Position numbers and translations under genes: made by a program | In this document: positions 8,359 to 16,299 of the stretch, piece after piece | Layout of the letters: every line of letters begins with the position of its first letter | Numbering within the stretch: the first letter of the stretch is position 1 | DNA from: Burkholderia pyrrocinia | Lineage (GTDB): Bacteria > Pseudomonadota > Gammaproteobacteria > Burkholderiales > Burkholderiaceae | Length of the DNA: 64,000 nucleotides | Assembly: GCF_022809715.1 (NCBI RefSeq) | Contig: NZ_CP094459.1 | Span: forward strand, 186,001 to 250,000 | Reading direction: 5' to 3' | Notes under the pieces: model-generated | Told to the model about the DNA's origin: nothing | The model's input: only the letters and a program-made list of their open reading frames with translations | Database searches by the model: none

Positions 8359-10308
8359 ATGATGTCTGCTTCCGACGATTCCGCGCCCGTTCAACAAGCC
8401 GCGACCCTGTGCCAGGACGGACGGTTCGCCGACGCACTGTCGCTCGTCGCGCCGCTGCTCGACGCGCCGGCGCCGGACGTTGCGGCGCTGCACGTCGCAG
8501 CCGTCTGCGCGCTCGGCCTGAACCGGCTGGCCGACGCGGAGGCCTGGTGGCGGCGGGCGATCGACGCGATGCCGGTGTTCGATCCGCCATACGACGGCCT
8601 CGACGCGCTGCTCGTGTCGCAGGGGCGGCTGCCCGAAGCCGAGGCGATCGTCCGCCGGCAGCTCGCTTCCGTCACGCCGTTGCGTGCATCTCACCATCAC
8701 CGGCTCGGCAAGGTGCTCGAAGCGCTCGGCCGGCTCGACGAAGCCGAACAGGCGTTCGGGCAGGCGCTGCTGATCGAGCCGCAGTCCGCCGACGTGCTGA
8801 CCGATCTCGGCAACGTGCTGCGCGTTCTCGGCCGGCCGGCCGAGGCGGAACTCGCGTACCGGCTCGCGATTGCGGTTCGCGCCGACCACGCGCTAGCGCA
8901 CGCGAATCTCGGCGCGATCCTCATCGACATGCAGCGGCTGCCGGAAGCGGAAGCGGCGAGCCGGCAGGCGCTCACGTTTTGCCCGGACCATCCGGAAGCG
9001 CATTACAACCTCGGCATCGCGCTGCAGAATCTCGATCACCTGCCCGAAGCGGAGGCGGCCTATCGCGATGCGATCCGTTGCCGCCCCGGCCTGCCGCAGC
9101 CGCACAACAATCTCGGCTGCGTCCTGCGCGCGCAGGGCCGCCACGACGAAGCGACGGCCGCGTTCAGCGACGCGCTCGCGCTCGCGCCGCAGATGGCCGA
9201 AGCACATTACAACCTGGGCACGACGTTCGAGCATGCCGGCCGCCACGACGACGCCGAACGCGCGTACCGCCGCGCGCTCGAGCTGCGCGCCGACTATGGC
9301 GATGCCCGTTTCGGGCTGGCGACGCTGTTGCTCGGCCTTGGCCGGTTCGAGGAAGGCTGGCGCCGCTACGAATCGCGCTACGAGCTGTCGGCGTTCGTGC
9401 ATCGCCGGACGCGCGAGGTGCTGCGGTGCGCGCAGTGGCAAGGCGAGCCGCTCGCCGGCAAGACGCTGCTCGTCTGGCAGGAAGACGGCCTCGGCGACAT
9501 GCTGCAGTTCAGCCGCTATTTCGCGGAATTTCGCGCGCGGCACGCGGCGCGCGTGGTCTTCGCGTGCCAGCCCGCGCTGCATCGGCTGATGGAGACGGTC
9601 GACGGCGTCGACGAAGTGCTCGATCACGATGCGGCCGCGGCGCGTGTGCAGGAATTCGACTACTGGACAAGCCTGCTGAGCGCGCCGCTGCACGTCGGTA
9701 CGACGCTCGACACGATCCCGCCGCCGGTGCGGCTCGTGCCCGATCCCGCCCGCGTCGCACGCTGGCGCACGCGCCTCGATGCGCTGCCGGCCGGCCCGCG
9801 CGTCGGGCTCGTGTGGAAGGGCAACCCGAAGCATCACAACGATGCGCACCGCTCGCTGCCGTCGCTGGCTTTGCTGACGCTGTTGTGGAGCGTTTCAGGC
9901 GTGAATTTCGTGAGCCTGCAGAAGGGGCAGGGCGAGGACGAGGCGCGCGATCCGCCGGGCGGGCTGCCGTTGCTGCATCTCGGCTCGGAGATCGACGACC
10001 TCGCGGATACCGCTGCGATCGTCGCGCAGCTCGATCTCGTGGTGTGCGTCGATACGTCCACCGCGCATCTGGCCGCATCGCTCGGCAAGCGTTGCTGGGT
10101 GCTGCTGCCGAATCAGGACGTCGACTGGCGCTGGATGCACGACCGCGACGATTCGCCGTGGTATCCAGGCACGGTGCGGCTGTTTCGGCGTGGGCGCGAC
10201 GAGAACTGGATTCAGGTGGCCGAGCGCGTGCGCGGGGCGTTTGCGGCGTATTTTGGAGCGAACGACGTGCCGTCTTGCGCGTTCGTGGAGACCGGTGGCA
10301 AGCGTTGA
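8359..10308 (+). CDS. TPR-repeat glycosyltransferase (GT9/heptosyltransferase-like C-terminus)
   Basis: A 649-residue two-part protein. Residues about 10-335 form tandem tetratricopeptide repeats with the recurring pattern A-x-Y-N-L-G-x-x-L-x-x-x-x-x-x-x-E-A, for example AEAHYNLGTTFEHAGRHDDA. From about residue 370 a two-lobed transferase domain follows. It contains LVWQEDGLGDMLQFSRYF, RVGLVWKGNPKHHNDAHRS and VVCVDTSTAHLAASLGK, the last being typical of GT9-like enzymes. It probably glycosylates a protein, with the TPR part holding the acceptor. Together with the OGT-type enzyme at 16.3 kb it gives the island two unrelated TPR-glycosyltransferases. A second ATG lies directly after the first. 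Confidence 0.82.
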   Translation: MMSASDDSAPVQQAATLCQDGRFADALSLVAPLLDAPAPDVAALHVAAVCALGLNRLADAEAWWRRAIDAMPVFDPPYDGLDALLVSQGRLPEAEAIVRRQLASVTPLRASHHHRLGKVLEALGRLDEAEQAFGQALLIEPQSADVLTDLGNVLRVLGRPAEAELAYRLAIAVRADHALAHANLGAILIDMQRLPEAEAASRQALTFCPDHPEAHYNLGIALQNLDHLPEAEAAYRDAIRCRPGLPQPHNNLGCVLRAQGRHDEATAAFSDALALAPQMAEAHYNLGTTFEHAGRHDDAERAYRRALELRADYGDARFGLATLLLGLGRFEEGWRRYESRYELSAFVHRRTREVLRCAQWQGEPLAGKTLLVWQEDGLGDMLQFSRYFAEFRARHAARVVFACQPALHRLMETVDGVDEVLDHDAAAARVQEFDYWTSLLSAPLHVGTTLDTIPPPVRLVPDPARVARWRTRLDALPAGPRVGLVWKGNPKHHNDAHRSLPSLALLTLLWSVSGVNFVSLQKGQGEDEARDPPGGLPLLHLGSEIDDLADTAAIVAQLDLVVCVDTSTAHLAASLGKRCWVLLPNQDVDWRWMHDRDDSPWYPGTVRLFRRGRDENWIQVAERVRGAFAAYFGANDVPSCAFVETGGKR

Positions 10309-10497
10309 ATGTCGCGACGACCGCAACGCGCCGGCCGGCCCTTCGCGCGAGCACCGGGAATTACCCGCCTTTGCCGAATCTGTTCGTCGTTTCGAATCGA
10401 TCGCGCGTCGCTAGAATCAACGCGTTTTCGGGGCAACGTCCGACCGGCAGTATCGGGCACGTGTTCCCGTCATGCATGACATCGACCAAGGCCGGCC

Positions 10498-11280
10498 ATG
10501 AATAACTGGAAGTTTGTCCCTGTTGAAAGCCTCGTGAGCGAGGAAGCGCTCGCGCGCGCGCAAGCGTTCGATCTCGATCGCCACGTCGTCGAGACGACGG
10601 TGCGCGGGCTCACGTTCCGCTGGCTCGCGCCGAGCAAGCGACTGTTGTGGATGGCGGCGGGTCTCGAATACATCGAACCGGAACTGCTGGACTGGATCGA
10701 CCGGTTGCCGCCCGCATCCGTCTACTACGATTTCGGCGCGAGCAACGGGATCTTCGCGCTGTATGCCGCAAAGCGCGGCCTGAAGGTGATCGCGATCGAA
10801 CCCGATCCGTCGAACTACTTCCTGCTGTCGTGGAACGCGTACCTCAACGCGCAGGACGGGCTCGACATCCAGGCGTTCAACGTGGCGGCTTCCGACCGGT
10901 TCGCGATCGACCAGCTGTACATCCGCAAGATGGAACTCGGCGCGCACGAGAAGATCGTCGGCCAGCCGTCGCTGGTGTCCGGCGAAACGTTCGCGCCGAA
11001 CCACGTGCATGCGATCCAGGTCGTCCACTTCGATCGCTGGCGCGAGCAGTTCGGTCTGCCGCAGCCCGAGTACGTCAAGATCGACGTCGACGGGCACGAG
11101 GTTCCGCTCATTGACGGCGCGACACAGGGACTGGGCGCGTGCAGGCAACTGCTGATCGAGATCGAGGACGCGAAGATGGACCTGCTCACACGCCGTCTCG
11201 GCGAGCTCGGTCTGACGATCGCGAGCAAGCATCCGGTGCAGAACTACGCGGGATTGTGGAACTGCATCTTCGTGCGCTGA
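10498..11280 (+). CDS. FkbM-family SAM-dependent methyltransferase
   Basis: A 260-residue class I methyltransferase. Motif I is SVYYDFGASNGIFALYAA. Motif II is LKVIAIEPDPSNYFLL, with the acidic residue that binds the SAM ribose. Later come DRWREQFGLPQPEYVKIDVDGHE and LLIEIEDA, the KIDVDGxE box typical of FkbM proteins. Family members O-methylate sugars, polyketides and other small molecules. Here it probably methylates a hydroxyl on the island's glycan. It lies 189 bp after the TPR-glycosyltransferase and converges on the PhyH gene. Confidence 0.85.
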   Translation: MNNWKFVPVESLVSEEALARAQAFDLDRHVVETTVRGLTFRWLAPSKRLLWMAAGLEYIEPELLDWIDRLPPASVYYDFGASNGIFALYAAKRGLKVIAIEPDPSNYFLLSWNAYLNAQDGLDIQAFNVAASDRFAIDQLYIRKMELGAHEKIVGQPSLVSGETFAPNHVHAIQVVHFDRWREQFGLPQPEYVKIDVDGHEVPLIDGATQGLGACRQLLIEIEDAKMDLLTRRLGELGLTIASKHPVQNYAGLWNCIFVR

Positions 11281-11287
11281 TCGCCGA

Positions 11288-11307
11288 GGCCCGCCGCAAC
11301 GCGGGCC
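11288..11307. terminator. hairpin between convergent genes, weak terminator
   Basis: GGCCCGC (11288-11294) and GCGGGCC (11301-11307) form a 7-bp stem with a 6-nt loop between the converging FkbM and PhyH genes. There is no T tract, so termination would have to be Rho-assisted. Confidence 0.35.
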
Positions 11308-11311
11308 GCGC

Positions 11312-12016
11312 TCAGAATCCCGACAGATAGACCTGCCGGTCGACGGCGGTACGGTAGGCGCTGACGAATCCGCGATGGCTCCATTGATCGCACGAGAAAT
11401 CGTCGAAGCGGCACGACAGCGACAGTTTCCAGTCGGTGATGTCGCTGGTGAGTGTCCGGTGCACGAGATAGGGCGACATGAAGAGCACGTTCCCTGCGTC
11501 GATCTCGAGGTCGCAGGCGCCGTCGATCTCCTGGTCGTCGAGCACGTAGCCGCGATCGGTCTGCTCGCCAGGCCACAGTCCGCGCCGATGGCTGCCCGGG
11601 ACGATGCGCAGTCCCGGCGCTCCTTTGCGCACATCGGCGATCGACGTCCATGCGATCACGCCGCGAGAGGACGTTCCCATGCTCGGCCAGTCCTGGTGAT
11701 ACGGCAGCCCGTAGTTGTTGCCGATGCGATCGTTCGCCGTGTAGTGGGTGACGATCGGGCCCGTCTGCACCGGCATCGCGATGCCGAGATGGCGGTCGAG
11801 CGCGGCAGTCAGCTCGGGGGAGCAGAAGAAGCGCTTCACGTCGATATCCTCGGCGAGCAGCTTGATGATGTTGCGGTTGCGCATCGCGTCGTCGCCGAAT
11901 CGCGGAATGAAATGCCGCTCGAACTTCGTCCGCACGACGTGCATCAGCGATTGCAGCGCATTGTTCGCGACGATCGCGTAACCGAGTTCCCGAAAATCGC
12001 CAGCGATCACATCCAT
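11312..12016 (-). CDS. phytanoyl-CoA dioxygenase (PhyH)-family Fe(II)/2-oxoglutarate enzyme
   Basis: A 234-residue protein. The facial triad is visible as HQD in LPYHQDWPSMG (His107, Asp109) and VHRT (His186). LRIVPGSHRRG is the usual PhyH core loop. It probably hydroxylates, or otherwise oxidises, a C-H bond of a small molecule using Fe(II), O2 and 2-oxoglutarate. Its ATG overlaps the end of the beta-propeller gene by 10 nt, so the two are translationally coupled. It is the last gene of the six-gene minus-strand operon starting at 16114. In this setting the substrate is likely a sugar or its acyl group; that is inference only. Confidence 0.8.
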   Translation of the reverse strand: MDVIAGDFRELGYAIVANNALQSLMHVVRTKFERHFIPRFGDDAMRNRNIIKLLAEDIDVKRFFCSPELTAALDRHLGIAMPVQTGPIVTHYTANDRIGNNYGLPYHQDWPSMGTSSRGVIAWTSIADVRKGAPGLRIVPGSHRRGLWPGEQTDRGYVLDDQEIDGACDLEIDAGNVLFMSPYLVHRTLTSDITDWKLSLSCRFDDFSCDQWSHRGFVSAYRTAVDRQVYLSGF

Positions 12017-12984
12017 TCCGTCTCACCCTGTATTCCGCTGCCGACCTGCGCTTGCGCGTAACCGAAGCCGGTCGCGCCGAAGCCGTCGCCGTTGTAGAAC
12101 ATGTACAGGCGCTCGCCGACCTGCACGACTTCGGGATACGCGACCATGAACCCGTCCCAGCCGCTCGGCGACACGTCGAGCCCCGCATCCTCGTCACGTC
12201 GCCGCCAGGCGATGCCGTCGGTCGATTCGGCATAGCCGATCCGGTAGCTGACCGACGAGCGCTCGCGGTAGCCGTCGTGGCTGCGCTTGCAGAACCACAT
12301 CCGGTAAAGGCTGCCGTCGAAATGGACCGATGCGCGTGCCAGTCCGCCTTCGTGGTCGTCGAGGTAGTCGATCGCGACGCGGCCGCCGCGTGTCCAGTGA
12401 ATGCCGTCGCGCGATTCCGCGTATTTCAGGTGATAGCGCGCCTCGGGCTTGCCGTCGACCAGCGTCCAGCCGGTGCACGACAGATACCAGTTGCGCCAGA
12501 TTCCATGCTCGATCCGGACGCAGGTCGTGCCGCAGAAATACGGCTCGTCGGCCGTGCGGTCCATCACCGGCCCGTCGAACAGGCGCCGGTAGCGTCGGCC
12601 GCCGTCCTCGCTGATCGCGAGGCCCACTGCGTTGTGGTACGGAATCGTATTGCGCACGTTCCAGCCGATGTAATACAGATAGCGAACGCCGTCGTGCTCG
12701 ACGACCGACGACGGCATCGTGCCGCAATCGTCGAACGCGCCCAGCGCGCCCGGCGGCAGCACCGGTTCCGGATCGATGGAGACGATTTCGGCGGGCGCGC
12801 TTGCGCGGACGGCCATGCTCGCGATCGCGCTGCGATTACCAGCGTCGCGGCTGCTGAACAACAGTTGCAGCGTATCGCTGTCGACACCCGCTACCGTCGG
12901 AATCTGCGCGTGCGATTTCGCCCAGGGCAGCCGCGCATCGGGCGCATAGATCAGCCCCCGCTTGTCCCAATGTAAGCCTGCCAC
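12007..12984 (-). CDS. five-bladed beta-propeller protein, GH43/GH32-like fold
   Basis: I place the start at a GTG (12984) with AGGAGA 5 nt upstream and 8 bp after the preceding stop, giving 325 residues. The sequence repeats blade-like elements: LAISEDGGRRYRRL, YHLKYAESRDGIHW, YRIGYAESTDGIAWRRR and PEVVQVGERLYMFYNGDG. The W-S/D-x-D-G type motifs recur as in GH43/GH32/GH130 propellers and in the propeller domain of some glycosyltransferase-associated proteins. I cannot identify a complete glycosidase triad with confidence. Such proteins occur in surface-glycan clusters without a firm function. It might bind or trim the glycan. It is coupled to PhyH downstream and closely follows the acyltransferase. 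Confidence 0.65.
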   Translation of the reverse strand: MAGLHWDKRGLIYAPDARLPWAKSHAQIPTVAGVDSDTLQLLFSSRDAGNRSAIASMAVRASAPAEIVSIDPEPVLPPGALGAFDDCGTMPSSVVEHDGVRYLYYIGWNVRNTIPYHNAVGLAISEDGGRRYRRLFDGPVMDRTADEPYFCGTTCVRIEHGIWRNWYLSCTGWTLVDGKPEARYHLKYAESRDGIHWTRGGRVAIDYLDDHEGGLARASVHFDGSLYRMWFCKRSHDGYRERSSVSYRIGYAESTDGIAWRRRDEDAGLDVSPSGWDGFMVAYPEVVQVGERLYMFYNGDGFGATGFGYAQAQVGSGIQGETEWM

Positions 12985-12992
12985 GGGCTCTC

Positions 12993-13652
12993 CTAGATCT
13001 TCAGGTCGGTGCTGGCCATTGCGAGCTTGACGGCGGGATTGCCCTTGTACACCGACCAGGGTTCGGTCGATTTCGTGATCGCGGATGCCATCGTGACGAA
13101 CGTGCCTTCGCCGATCGTCACGCCGTCGCGCAGCGTGGCGTTCACGCCGACGAAGCTGTACGCGCCGATATCGCAATGACCGGACATGACGACATGCGAG
13201 GTCATCGTCACGTGATCGCCGACGCGCCCGTGATGCCCGATATGGTTGCCGCTCCACAGCACGACGTTGTTGCCGATGGTCGTGAACGGCTGCAGCGTGT
13301 TGTCTTCGAGGATGAAGCAGTTCTCGCCGATCGTGTTGTGGCAGACGGTCGCGCGCGAGCTGACATAGCTGATCAGCGAATAGCCGCGGGCCTTGAGCTC
13401 GTTGAAGATCTTTTCGCGCTCGCGGTTCATCCGCTTCGGCGACATCGGCGCGAAGAAGCTGAACTCGCCGGGCGGGTGGGACTCGACGACGTCCTCGAAC
13501 GCGATCACGGGCAGGCCCTTGAACGTGCCGCTTTCCGGCAGGTACTGCCGGTTCACGCAGAACGCGGCCACCGTATGCGGCGAATCGTGCTCGAGGTAGT
13601 AGTGCGCGAGTTCCGCATAATCCTGCAGGCCGAACAGAATGACGTTTGCCAT
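12993..13652 (-). CDS. NeuD/PglD-type sugar O- or N-acyltransferase
   Basis: A 219-residue protein. The N-terminal Rossmann-like domain (about 1-85) begins MANVILFGLQDYAELAHYYL, and a left-handed beta-helix follows (about 95-200). The latter includes NCFILEDNTLQPFTTIGNNV, WSGNHIGHHGRVGDHV and the C-terminal loop YKGNPAVKL. His residues in NHIGHHGRV match the catalytic His of NeuD/PglD enzymes, which acylate amino sugars. It directly follows the methyltransferase, whose stop and this ATG overlap as TGATG. The family normally acetylates or otherwise acylates the amino group made by a DegT aminotransferase, and one is encoded three genes upstream. Open frame extends upstream but belongs to a shadow of the neighbour. 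Confidence 0.83.
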   Translation of the reverse strand: MANVILFGLQDYAELAHYYLEHDSPHTVAAFCVNRQYLPESGTFKGLPVIAFEDVVESHPPGEFSFFAPMSPKRMNREREKIFNELKARGYSLISYVSSRATVCHNTIGENCFILEDNTLQPFTTIGNNVVLWSGNHIGHHGRVGDHVTMTSHVVMSGHCDIGAYSFVGVNATLRDGVTIGEGTFVTMASAITKSTEPWSVYKGNPAVKLAMASTDLKI

Positions 13653-14287
13653 CAGTTGTGCTCCCTGTACACGTACGTCGTGTACTCGTACAGCCCGTAG
13701 TCGTGCCGCAGTACGTAGTGGCGCGACAGCTCGCGCGACAGGAAGTGCGTCAGCTGCGTGACCGGTACATGGAACAGGTCGTCGCGCTCCCAGTCGACTT
13801 CCTTCGACATCACGTTGAACGCGATGCCCTTGCGCGCCTTCGGGAACACGACGCGCAGCACGCGCGAGAAATAGTCGAACATCTCGTCGTAGCCGAGCTC
13901 GCGCTTCTCGGTGAAGACGCCGTTCATCACGATGTAGTCGTATTCGCCGAGCCGGTCGGGCTCCGCGAGCACGTCGACGCACTGGTAGGCGTTGTCCGGA
14001 TACTTGCGTCGGGACAAGTCGCAGAACGCCGGGGACGCATCGAGCCCGGCATAGCGCAGGCCGTCGACGCCGTGGTCCAGCATGTACTGGTACAGATGCG
14101 ACGCCCCGCAGCCGAAATCGAGCAGCGTGGCGGGCGCCGAGCCGGGCTTCACCAGGTCGAGCATCACGCGATATCGCGTGTCGGCGTCCTCGGCATTGGG
14201 CCAGTCCACGCCGCGATGCGTATCGCCGTGACGCTCGAGGCACGACTCGTAGTGACGGATGAGGGTGTTATGAAGATCGTCTTTCAT
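13652..14287 (-). CDS. SAM-dependent methyltransferase (class I)
   Basis: A 211-residue protein. Motif I is TLLDFGCGASHLYQYML, followed by LRYAGLDASPAFCDLSRRKY and EYDYIVMNGVFTEKRE, typical of small class I methyltransferases. Its ATG overlaps the WbqC stop by 4 nt (ATGA), and its stop overlaps the next ATG. It is therefore locked into the aminotransferase-WbqC-methyltransferase-acyltransferase unit. The acceptor is unknown; an N- or O-methylated sugar, or a methylated acyl group, would fit the context. The start at 14287 was chosen from this coupling; longer upstream frame overlaps WbqC and has no family-like sequence. Confidence 0.82.
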   Translation of the reverse strand: MKDDLHNTLIRHYESCLERHGDTHRGVDWPNAEDADTRYRVMLDLVKPGSAPATLLDFGCGASHLYQYMLDHGVDGLRYAGLDASPAFCDLSRRKYPDNAYQCVDVLAEPDRLGEYDYIVMNGVFTEKRELGYDEMFDYFSRVLRVVFPKARKGIAFNVMSKEVDWERDDLFHVPVTQLTHFLSRELSRHYVLRHDYGLYEYTTYVYREHN

Positions 14288-14994
14288 GACAGCGTGGCGC
14301 CAGCCAGCAGTTGGTCGATCGACGCGTCGTCGTTGCACATCAGCACGTCGATGATCGACAGCGCGGGAACGAATGCGCCGCGAACGGGCGTGTACGGCGC
14401 GAGTCCGGGTGTCAGGAACTTCAGCTGCAGGCCGGCGGCGGCGAAAGCGTGCGGGTCGTACAGTTCCTGCCCGCCGACCGGGTTCACGTAGATGTCCGCG
14501 TGCTCCTGCCGGCCGATGTCGATGATGCGCGCCTGGGCCTTCAGGTCCGCGTTCGCGTAGCGTCGCGACGTGGCGACGATGTTCGTGTCGAGCCGCAGGT
14601 GGTTGCGCAGCGTGATCAGGCCGTGCAGCAGGAAATCGGCGAGGTTGGGCGCGTCGTGCATCAGGATGCGTTCGACGACCGGAAACACGCGCGCGAAATG
14701 CGGCGAGCGTGCATAGCTCTGATGGATCGTGCGCAGGATCCGGGGCCGCCACGCCGCATCGTCCGCGACTTCGATATCGCAGATAAGCCGGTTCTGGCTC
14801 GCCTGCCGCAACGGCATGGTGATCATGTGCGGCGCGCCGTTGACGTTGATGCGGTTGCGATTGATCCAGCCGCGATTGATGAAGCTCACGTCGTCGAACA
14901 CGACGAACGTGTCGACGCTGGCCATCAACTGGAAATAGCCGACGTACGGGAAGAAGTACGGCTGCATGACCGCCAGCGTGCGTTCAGCTTGCAT
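14284..14994 (-). CDS. WbqC-family protein
   Basis: A 236-residue protein with the family signature at the N-terminus: LAVMQPYFFPYVGYFQLMASVD, then FVVFDDVSFINRGWINRNRI and MITMPLRQASQNRLI. Further conserved parts are YARSPHFARVFPVVERIL and the C-terminal YVNPVGGQELYD. WbqC proteins are common in O-antigen and flagellin-modification clusters and have no settled biochemical role. It overlaps the aminotransferase stop by 11 nt and the methyltransferase start by 4 nt, which suggests that its product acts on the aminotransferase product. Confidence 0.88.
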   Translation of the reverse strand: MQAERTLAVMQPYFFPYVGYFQLMASVDTFVVFDDVSFINRGWINRNRINVNGAPHMITMPLRQASQNRLICDIEVADDAAWRPRILRTIHQSYARSPHFARVFPVVERILMHDAPNLADFLLHGLITLRNHLRLDTNIVATSRRYANADLKAQARIIDIGRQEHADIYVNPVGGQELYDPHAFAAAGLQLKFLTPGLAPYTPVRGAFVPALSIIDVLMCNDDASIDQLLAGATLS

Positions 14995-16114
14995 GTTGCG
15001 TCAGGCTCGCCTCGGCCAGCACGATGTCGATGATCCGGTCCTGGTCGTGCGCGGTGAGCGCCGGGTAGATCGGCAGGCACAGCACCTGATGCGCGATTTC
15101 GCTGGCGACGGGCAGGTTCGAGCGTGCCGACGACGGCAGGCCGCGATAGGTCGGGAACTCGCTGATCAGCGGGTAGAAGTACCGGCGCGCCGCGACATTG
15201 TGCGCACGCAGCGCATCGTAGATCGCGTCGCGCGTCACGGGGAAGTCGCGGGTGATGCGCACCGGAAAATACGAATGATTGCGGGTGCTGTGCTCGGGAA
15301 CCGGGGGGAGCAGCAGGCCCGACACGTTTTTCAATGCCGCTCGATAGCGTTCATCCACGCGCGCGCGACCGTCCGCGATCCGGTCCATGTGCTGAAGCTG
15401 CAGCAGGCCGAATGCCGCCTGTACTTCGTTCATCTTGCCGTTGATGCCGGGGCCGATCACCGTCACTTCGTCGACGAAGCCGAAGTTCTTCAGATGATCG
15501 ATGCGGCGCTTCGTCTTCGCGTCGCGGCAGATGAGCGCGCCGCCCTCGAACGTGTTGAAGATCTTGGTGCCGTGAAAGCTGAGCACGGACATGTCGCCGA
15601 ATTCGAGCACCGAGCGGCCGTGGCGACGCACGCCGAATGCATGCGCGGCGTCATAGAGCACGCGCAGGCCGTAGGTGTCGGCGATCCGTTCGATCGCGTC
15701 GACGTCGCACGGGTAGCCGTAGACATGTACGGGCAGGATCGCGGTCGTCTGCGGCGTGATCGCCGCTTCGATGCGCGCGGCATCGAGATTCATGGTCACC
15801 GGATCGATATCGACGAAAACCGGGCGAATGCCGTTCCAGTGCAGCGCGTGCGTCGTGGCGACGAAGCTGAACGGCGTCGTGATGACTTCGCCGGTGATTT
15901 TCATCGCCTGCAGTGCGGTGATCAGCGCGAGCGTCGCGTTGGAAAACAGCGAAATATGCTCCACACCCAGGAATTCGCAGAGCGACCGTTCAAGCTCCGC
16001 ATGGAAGCGGCCGCCGTTGGTGACGATCTTGCTCTCCCAGATCTGGTTCAGATACGGGAGGAACTCGTCCAGCGGAGGCATGTAGGGCTGTGTGACGGGT
16101 ATGAGCTTGTCCAT
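14984..16114 (-). CDS. DegT/DnrJ/EryC1/StrS-family sugar aminotransferase
   Basis: A 376-residue PLP enzyme. The Schiff-base lysine is Lys184 in SVLSFHGTKIFNTFEGG. The PLP-ring Asp is Asp155 in VLYDAAHAFGV. VTNGGRFHAELE and PFSFVATTHALHWNGIRPVFVDID are standard family blocks. Such enzymes convert nucleotide-activated keto sugars to amino sugars, for instance dTDP-4-keto-6-deoxyglucose to dTDP-Qui4N. Published work on B. cenocepacia flagellin reported a Qui4N-derived sugar, so a VioA-like role is plausible but the regiochemistry (C3 or C4) is not visible. It opens the tightly overlapping six-gene operon. No dTDP-sugar dehydratase (rmlB) is in the window, so the substrate must be made elsewhere. 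Confidence 0.88.
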   Translation of the reverse strand: MDKLIPVTQPYMPPLDEFLPYLNQIWESKIVTNGGRFHAELERSLCEFLGVEHISLFSNATLALITALQAMKITGEVITTPFSFVATTHALHWNGIRPVFVDIDPVTMNLDAARIEAAITPQTTAILPVHVYGYPCDVDAIERIADTYGLRVLYDAAHAFGVRRHGRSVLEFGDMSVLSFHGTKIFNTFEGGALICRDAKTKRRIDHLKNFGFVDEVTVIGPGINGKMNEVQAAFGLLQLQHMDRIADGRARVDERYRAALKNVSGLLLPPVPEHSTRNHSYFPVRITRDFPVTRDAIYDALRAHNVAARRYFYPLISEFPTYRGLPSSARSNLPVASEIAHQVLCLPIYPALTAHDQDRIIDIVLAEASLTQHAS

Positions 16115-16299
16115 GATGCTGTCCCGAAGTCGTACGTCTCGAGCGCAAATGCGCACACCGGTGATCGTGAGAACACTCTAGCGGGTGCGACGCCCGGCTG
16201 ATCGGCCGAGCAGGAGGCGGTTTGCGAGTCAATTCGCGGTAATGCCGCCGCTCGCTCGCCGGGCCGGCCGGTCGCGCCGCATGCAACCGGCCCGTGCGT

